From NCBI GenBank assembly GCA_934725105.1, contig CAKVBD010000041.1:1-17821 (forward strand): a DNA stretch of 17,821 nucleotides. The letters are read 5' to 3'. This DNA comes from an uncultured Bulleidia sp. (lineage in GTDB: Bacteria; Bacillota_I; Bacilli_A; Erysipelotrichales; Erysipelotrichaceae). Shown in pieces: positions 14,035 through 17,821 of this stretch (the stretch's first letter is position 1; every line of letters starts with the position of its first letter). The notes under the pieces are model-generated. The model did no database searches, was not told the DNA's origin, and worked only from the letters and a program-made list of their open reading frames with translations. The translations under genes were made by a program, and so were the position numbers.

Positions 14035-16647
14035 ATGGAAAAGAATCTAGCACAGAAGTATGACCACAAAGCAGTAGAAGAAGGAAAGTATGATGGTTGG
14101 GTAAGCAAAGGCTATTTCACCGCAGGTGATAAGTCTAAAGACCCATATACAATTGTCATCCCACCACCAAACGTCACAGGTATCCTTCATATCGGACATG
14201 CCTATGACAATACATTACAGGATATCATTGCACGCTATAAGCGTATGCAAGGCTTTGATATGTTGTATTTGCCAGGTATGGACCATGCTGGTATTGCAAC
14301 ACAGGCAAAGGTTGACGCGCGTTTAAAGTCTGAAGGGATTTCTCGTTATGACATTGGCAGAGAAAAGTTCCTGGATCGTGCATGGGAGTGGAAGGAAGAA
14401 TACGCAGCTACAATTCGTAAGCAGTGGGCTAAGCTAGGTAACTCCTTAGACTATACAAGAGAACGTTTCACAATGGATGATGGCTTGAATGAAGCTGTTA
14501 AGCATGTATTCGTTACTTTATACAATGAAGGTCTGATCTATCGTGGATGGAGAATCATCAACTGGGATCCAGAAGCACGTACAGCATTAAGTAATATTGA
14601 AGTATACTACCAGGACGATCCAGGCAAGATGTACTACATGAACTATGAAACAGTAGAAGATCATGAACATTTCATTGTCGCTACAACGCGTCCTGAAACA
14701 ATGTTTGGTGATGTTTGCGTTGTTGTGAACCCTAACGATGAAAAGACAAAGCATCTGATTGGCAAGCACTGCATCAATCCAGCAAACAACAAGGAACTTC
14801 CAATCATTGGTGATGACTATATTGAAATTGGTTTTGGTACAGGTATTATGAAATGTACACCTGCACATGATCCTAACGACTATGCAATTGCGGAAAGACA
14901 TCATTTAGAAAAGCCTATCTGTATGAATCCAGATGGAACAATGAATGCAATCTGTGGTGAAGAATTTGAAGGCATGGATCGTTATGAATGCAGAGAAAAA
15001 CTTGTTGAAAAGTTCAACACGGAAGGTGTCATGGATCATATCGAAGACATCACACATAACGTTGCACACTCTGAAAGAACACATTGTGTTGTTGAACCAT
15101 ACTTGTCTCAGCAGTGGTTTGTTAAGATGAAGCCATTAGCAGAAGACGTATTAAAGAATCAGAATGATCCTGATCAGAAGATCAACTTCTATCCAGAAAG
15201 ATTTGAAAAGACATTTACACAGTGGCTAGAAAATATTGAAGACTGGTGTATTTCTAGACAGCTGTGGTGGGGCCATAGAATTCCAGCATGGTATAACGAT
15301 AAAACAGGCGAAACATACGTAGGCATGGAAGCACCAGAAGGTGATGCATGGAAGCAGGATGAAGATGTATTAGATACATGGTTCTCTAGTGCGTTATGGC
15401 CATTCTCTACACTTGGCTGGCCTGAAGAAACAGAAGATTTCAAGCGTTACTATCCAACAAGTACACTTGTAACTGGATACGATATTATCTTCTTCTGGGT
15501 AGCACGTATGGCATTTGATGCTAGACACTTTACAAATAACCGTCCATTCAAGGATGTACTCATTCATGGTTTGATTCGTGATGCGCAGGGTAGAAAAATG
15601 TCCAAGTCATTAGGCAATGGTATTGATCCAATGAAGGTCATTGATGACTATGGCGTTGATGCATTGCGTTTCTTCCTTACAACAAATTCTGCACCTGGTC
15701 AGGATATGCGTTATATCCCTGAAAAGGTTGAAGCAAGCTGGAACTTTATCAATAAGATCTGGAATGCATCTAGATTCGTATTGATGAATCTTCCAGAAGA
15801 TATGAAGGAAAGTGATGTTGACTTGACACACTTGACTGTCAGTGAAACCTGGATCTTGAACAAGTTGAATGCAACAATTGATACTGTTACTGCAAACATG
15901 GATAAGTATGAGTTTGGTATTGCGGGGAATGCACTGTACAGCTTTATCTGGGATGATTTCTGCAGCTGGTATGTAGAAATGAGCAAGTCTGCATTGAATG
16001 GTGAAGATGCACTTGCTAAGAAGGGGGCACAGTCAACACTCTATGTTGTACTCACTGCAATTGTTAAGCTATTGTCTCCATTTATGCCATTTGTATGTGA
16101 AGAAATCTATCAGACACTACCACACACAAAGGAATCTATCTGCTTAGAAAGCTGGCCTGAAAAGATTACAGGTATTGATGCAAGTGGACTCAAGGATATG
16201 GACCGTTTGATTTCCGCAATTTCCAAGATTCGTGAAGTTAAGAATACAAATGATCTCAAGCCATCTGCACCAATCCATGTACTCATCAAGGATCTTGATG
16301 GCAATCCATTACAGCCAAAGGAAAACCTCTCTGCAATCATGCAGAAGATGGCAAAGGCTGAATGGTGTGCTGCATTGGATGGTGACTTAACAGTTGAAAC
16401 AATCTATGAAGGTACATTGTATATTCCTAGTTCAGAACTTTCTGATCCAGAAGAAGAAAAGAAGAAGCTGAATGCTGAAAAGGAAAGATTAGAGAAGGAA
16501 TTGGATCGTTCTCATAAGATGCTAAGCAACCAGTCCTTTATTGCCAAGGCACCTGAAGCTAAGGTACAGGCAGAAAAAGACAAGCTTGCAGCATATGAAA
16601 AACAATATCAGGCAATTGTCGACCGTCTTGCGGTACTAAATCATTAA
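14035..16647 (+). CDS. valS: Valine--tRNA ligase
   Basis: Class Ia synthetase charging tRNA-Val. The 870-residue product fits the family. HIGH is at residues 52-55 (PNVTGILHIGHAYDN), followed by the editing domain (TTRPETMFGDV, then CTPAHDPNDYAIA). The zinc-free catalytic core contains WCISRQLWWGHRIPAW, and KMSKS is at 521-525. An anticodon-binding helical domain follows, then a C-terminal coiled coil (about residues 800-870, rich in EKERLEKELDRS-type heptads) that grips the tRNA. The start at 14035 has AGGAGG (14023-14028) 6 nt upstream. The frame stays open 42 codons further to 13909, but that part is the T-box leader. Expression is set by the T-box. In Firmicutes folC often follows valS; here a hydrolase-fold gene does instead. 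Confidence 0.98.
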   Translation: MEKNLAQKYDHKAVEEGKYDGWVSKGYFTAGDKSKDPYTIVIPPPNVTGILHIGHAYDNTLQDIIARYKRMQGFDMLYLPGMDHAGIATQAKVDARLKSEGISRYDIGREKFLDRAWEWKEEYAATIRKQWAKLGNSLDYTRERFTMDDGLNEAVKHVFVTLYNEGLIYRGWRIINWDPEARTALSNIEVYYQDDPGKMYYMNYETVEDHEHFIVATTRPETMFGDVCVVVNPNDEKTKHLIGKHCINPANNKELPIIGDDYIEIGFGTGIMKCTPAHDPNDYAIAERHHLEKPICMNPDGTMNAICGEEFEGMDRYECREKLVEKFNTEGVMDHIEDITHNVAHSERTHCVVEPYLSQQWFVKMKPLAEDVLKNQNDPDQKINFYPERFEKTFTQWLENIEDWCISRQLWWGHRIPAWYNDKTGETYVGMEAPEGDAWKQDEDVLDTWFSSALWPFSTLGWPEETEDFKRYYPTSTLVTGYDIIFFWVARMAFDARHFTNNRPFKDVLIHGLIRDAQGRKMSKSLGNGIDPMKVIDDYGVDALRFFLTTNSAPGQDMRYIPEKVEASWNFINKIWNASRFVLMNLPEDMKESDVDLTHLTVSETWILNKLNATIDTVTANMDKYEFGIAGNALYSFIWDDFCSWYVEMSKSALNGEDALAKKGAQSTLYVVLTAIVKLLSPFMPFVCEEIYQTLPHTKESICLESWPEKITGIDASGLKDMDRLISAISKIREVKNTNDLKPSAPIHVLIKDLDGNPLQPKENLSAIMQKMAKAEWCAALDGDLTVETIYEGTLYIPSSELSDPEEEKKKLNAEKERLEKELDRSHKMLSNQSFIAKAPEAKVQAEKDKLAAYEKQYQAIVDRLAVLNH

Positions 16648-16653
16648 TGACAA

Positions 16654-16662
16654 TGGTATAAT
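16654..16662 (+). promoter_or_regulatory. Extended -10 promoter candidate before the hydrolase-fold gene
   Basis: TGGTATAAT is a perfect extended -10. The expected start (about 16669) falls inside the valS terminator stem, so transcripts from it would lack the left arm. No -35 is visible. Confidence 0.45.
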
Positions 16663-16693
16663 CTCTACTAGAAGTAGTAGAGATTTTATTTTT
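16660..16693 (+). terminator. Intrinsic terminator after valS
   Basis: AATCTCTACTA (16660-16670) pairs with TAGTAGAGATT (16675-16685), an 11-bp perfect stem with loop GAAG, followed by TTTTATTTTT to 16693. Confidence 0.88.
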
Positions 16694-16706
16694 GAGAGGT
16701 AAACTT

Positions 16707-17639
16707 ATGGCAGAAGAAAAAAAGAAACATACCGCGCTGAAAATCATTGGTGGTGTTACGGCAACTGCATCAAGTGCCTATGCTGGATTTTCTTATGTGA
16801 TCTTCCGACATGCATTTGATTTGAAGCGTTCTATGATCCATAAATCAACAAATTTGATTCATTGTGATACAGAAAAAGAAGAATGGTTTATGCATAGTGA
16901 AAAGAAAGACTGCTTTATGAATTCATATGATGGATTAAAGCTGCATGCATTAGCACTTGAAAATCATCCTGAAAGCAATGCATGGATCATTCTAGTGCAT
17001 GGAACAGCATCTTACTTTAAGAACATGATTGATTATATGTATGAAGCAGATCATAGAGGATTTAATATTCTCGCAATTGATCAAAGAGGATGTGGTACAA
17101 GTGAAGGCAAGTATACATCTCTTGGATGGAATGAACACTATGATCTGATGAACTGGATCAATTATCTGATCAGCATGCATAAAGATGCAAAAATTGCATT
17201 GTTTGGCTTGAATACAGGTGCAGCAACAGTCATCAATGCGGTTGGAGACTACTTGCCAAACCAGGTCAAGTGTGCTGTAGAAGATGGTGCCTACAGCAGT
17301 ATTAAAGATATTATTAACTATACAACACGTAATTTAGCACATGTTGAAGCAAAGCCATTCCTTCCAGCTGTTGATGTACTTGTAAAGCAGATCCTGCATT
17401 TCTCATTGCATGATGTATCCCAAAAGCAGCAGTTAAGAGAAGCAGAAGTTCCAATGTTATTCATCCATGGAAGTACTGATACAACAGTACCTACAAGCAT
17501 GGTGTTTGATAACTACTATGCATGTGCTTCTGAAAAGGAATTATATGTTGTGGAAGGAAAGGGATATAACGAAACATATACTAGTCCTGAATACTTCAAT
17601 CGTTTATTTTCCTATATTGAAAAACATATTCATGAATAG
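16707..17639 (+). CDS. Membrane-anchored alpha/beta-hydrolase-fold protein, catalytic residues replaced
   Basis: A 310-residue member of the YqkD-like/serine aminopeptidase-type hydrolases. One N-terminal hydrophobic helix (about residues 11-33, IIGGVTATASSAYAGFSYVI) anchors the protein. The fold markers are clear: oxyanion strand IILVHGTASYFKN, LAIDQRGCGTSEGKYTSLG, and the late strand MLFIHGSTDTTVPTSMV with the triad acid D258. However, the nucleophile elbow reads GLNTGAA, with N169 where the family has Ser. The final triad site reads GKGYNETY, with Y287 where the family has His (GxGH). Two of three catalytic residues are therefore missing, so it is probably a pseudoenzyme or binding protein. 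I chose ATG 16707 because GAGAGG (16694-16699) lies 7 nt upstream; an in-frame TTG at 16692 lies within the terminator tract. Confidence 0.88.
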   Translation: MAEEKKKHTALKIIGGVTATASSAYAGFSYVIFRHAFDLKRSMIHKSTNLIHCDTEKEEWFMHSEKKDCFMNSYDGLKLHALALENHPESNAWIILVHGTASYFKNMIDYMYEADHRGFNILAIDQRGCGTSEGKYTSLGWNEHYDLMNWINYLISMHKDAKIALFGLNTGAATVINAVGDYLPNQVKCAVEDGAYSSIKDIINYTTRNLAHVEAKPFLPAVDVLVKQILHFSLHDVSQKQQLREAEVPMLFIHGSTDTTVPTSMVFDNYYACASEKELYVVEGKGYNETYTSPEYFNRLFSYIEKHIHE

Positions 17640-17656
17640 ACTTCAATGCTGCAAAA

Positions 17657-17678
17657 TTGAATGAATTTAAACATTCAA
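17657..17678 (+). repeat. Short inverted repeat after the hydrolase-fold gene
   Basis: TTGAATG (17657-17663) and CATTCAA (17672-17678) are perfect 7-bp arms around AATTTAAA. No T-run follows, so it is not a terminator; it could be a protein site or mRNA stabilising hairpin. Confidence 0.35.
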
Positions 17679-17694
17679 ACAACGTAAGCAACAA

Positions 17695-17741
17695 GAGGTA
17701 CATATGAAGACAGAAATGTCATTTGTATGTACTTCTTTTTT
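17695..17741 (+). terminator. Long intrinsic terminator after the hydrolase-fold gene
   Basis: The 18-nt arm at 17695-17712 pairs with 17717-17735 with one bulged A (17721) and three G-U pairs. The loop is GAAA (GNRA type), and six T follow (17736-17741). It closes the last transcription unit of the window. Confidence 0.88.
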
Positions 17742-17821
17742 ATCTTATCTTATAAGAAATTCAATGCGTTTGTGATAATGAAAAATTAGAAGAAATGATA
17801 AAAATATGTATCTGATAGATG
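17742..17821. other. Right edge, no gene seen
   Basis: AT-rich sequence with a 10-bp palindrome TCTTATAAGA (17748-17757). It probably begins the upstream region of the next gene outside the window. Confidence 0.35.

Noticed and set aside
1..17821. CRISPR array, tRNA, rRNA or insertion sequence
   Set aside because: No regularly spaced direct repeats, no cloverleaf or rRNA sequence, and no transposase or terminal inverted repeats were seen.

Overview
The window is about 17.8 kb of an AT-rich, low-GC Bacillota (Firmicutes) chromosome. The standard code is used, since TGA is a genuine stop in several genes. Gene order and signals such as the EzrA division gene, the Firmicutes-type L21 leader, a T-box on valS, an L27 with a Prp-cleaved N-terminal extension, and a zinc-free S4 fit Bacilli/Erysipelotrichia. 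A gut-type Erysipelotrichaceae member is my best guess, but that is inference.

Left part (1-5235): rpsD runs leftward from a consensus promoter and a long structured leader (probable S4 autoregulatory leader). Divergent from it is a tight operon ezrA - cysteine desulfurase - thiI - small unknown gene. The first three genes overlap by 8 nt each. The desulfurase (NifZ-like) probably supplies sulfur to ThiI for 4-thiouridine in tRNA, as in the equivalent Bacillus cluster.

Middle part (5236-9292): a sigmaA promoter and L21 leader drive rplU - prp - rpmA, ended by a strong hairpin. Prp is the protease that matures the L27 encoded next to it. obgE, ruvA and ruvB follow directly, with no visible room for a promoter between the hairpin and obgE. 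A second strong terminator closes ruvB.

Accessory part (9293-13800): an orphan hybrid histidine kinase, a small two-helix membrane protein, an AAA/ABC-type ATPase with its own promoter and inverted repeat, a stub of what looks like its TOPRIM-like partner gene (broken after 18 codons), and a higBA toxin-antitoxin pair with a palindrome over the promoter. This stretch looks like a decaying defence or plasticity island.

Right part (13790-17821): a complete T-box leader (GUC specifier, UGGU bulge, mutually exclusive antiterminator and terminator) controls valS. Next is a membrane-anchored alpha/beta-hydrolase-fold protein that has lost the catalytic Ser and His, then a long terminator. No rRNA, tRNA, CRISPR array or intact mobile element was seen.
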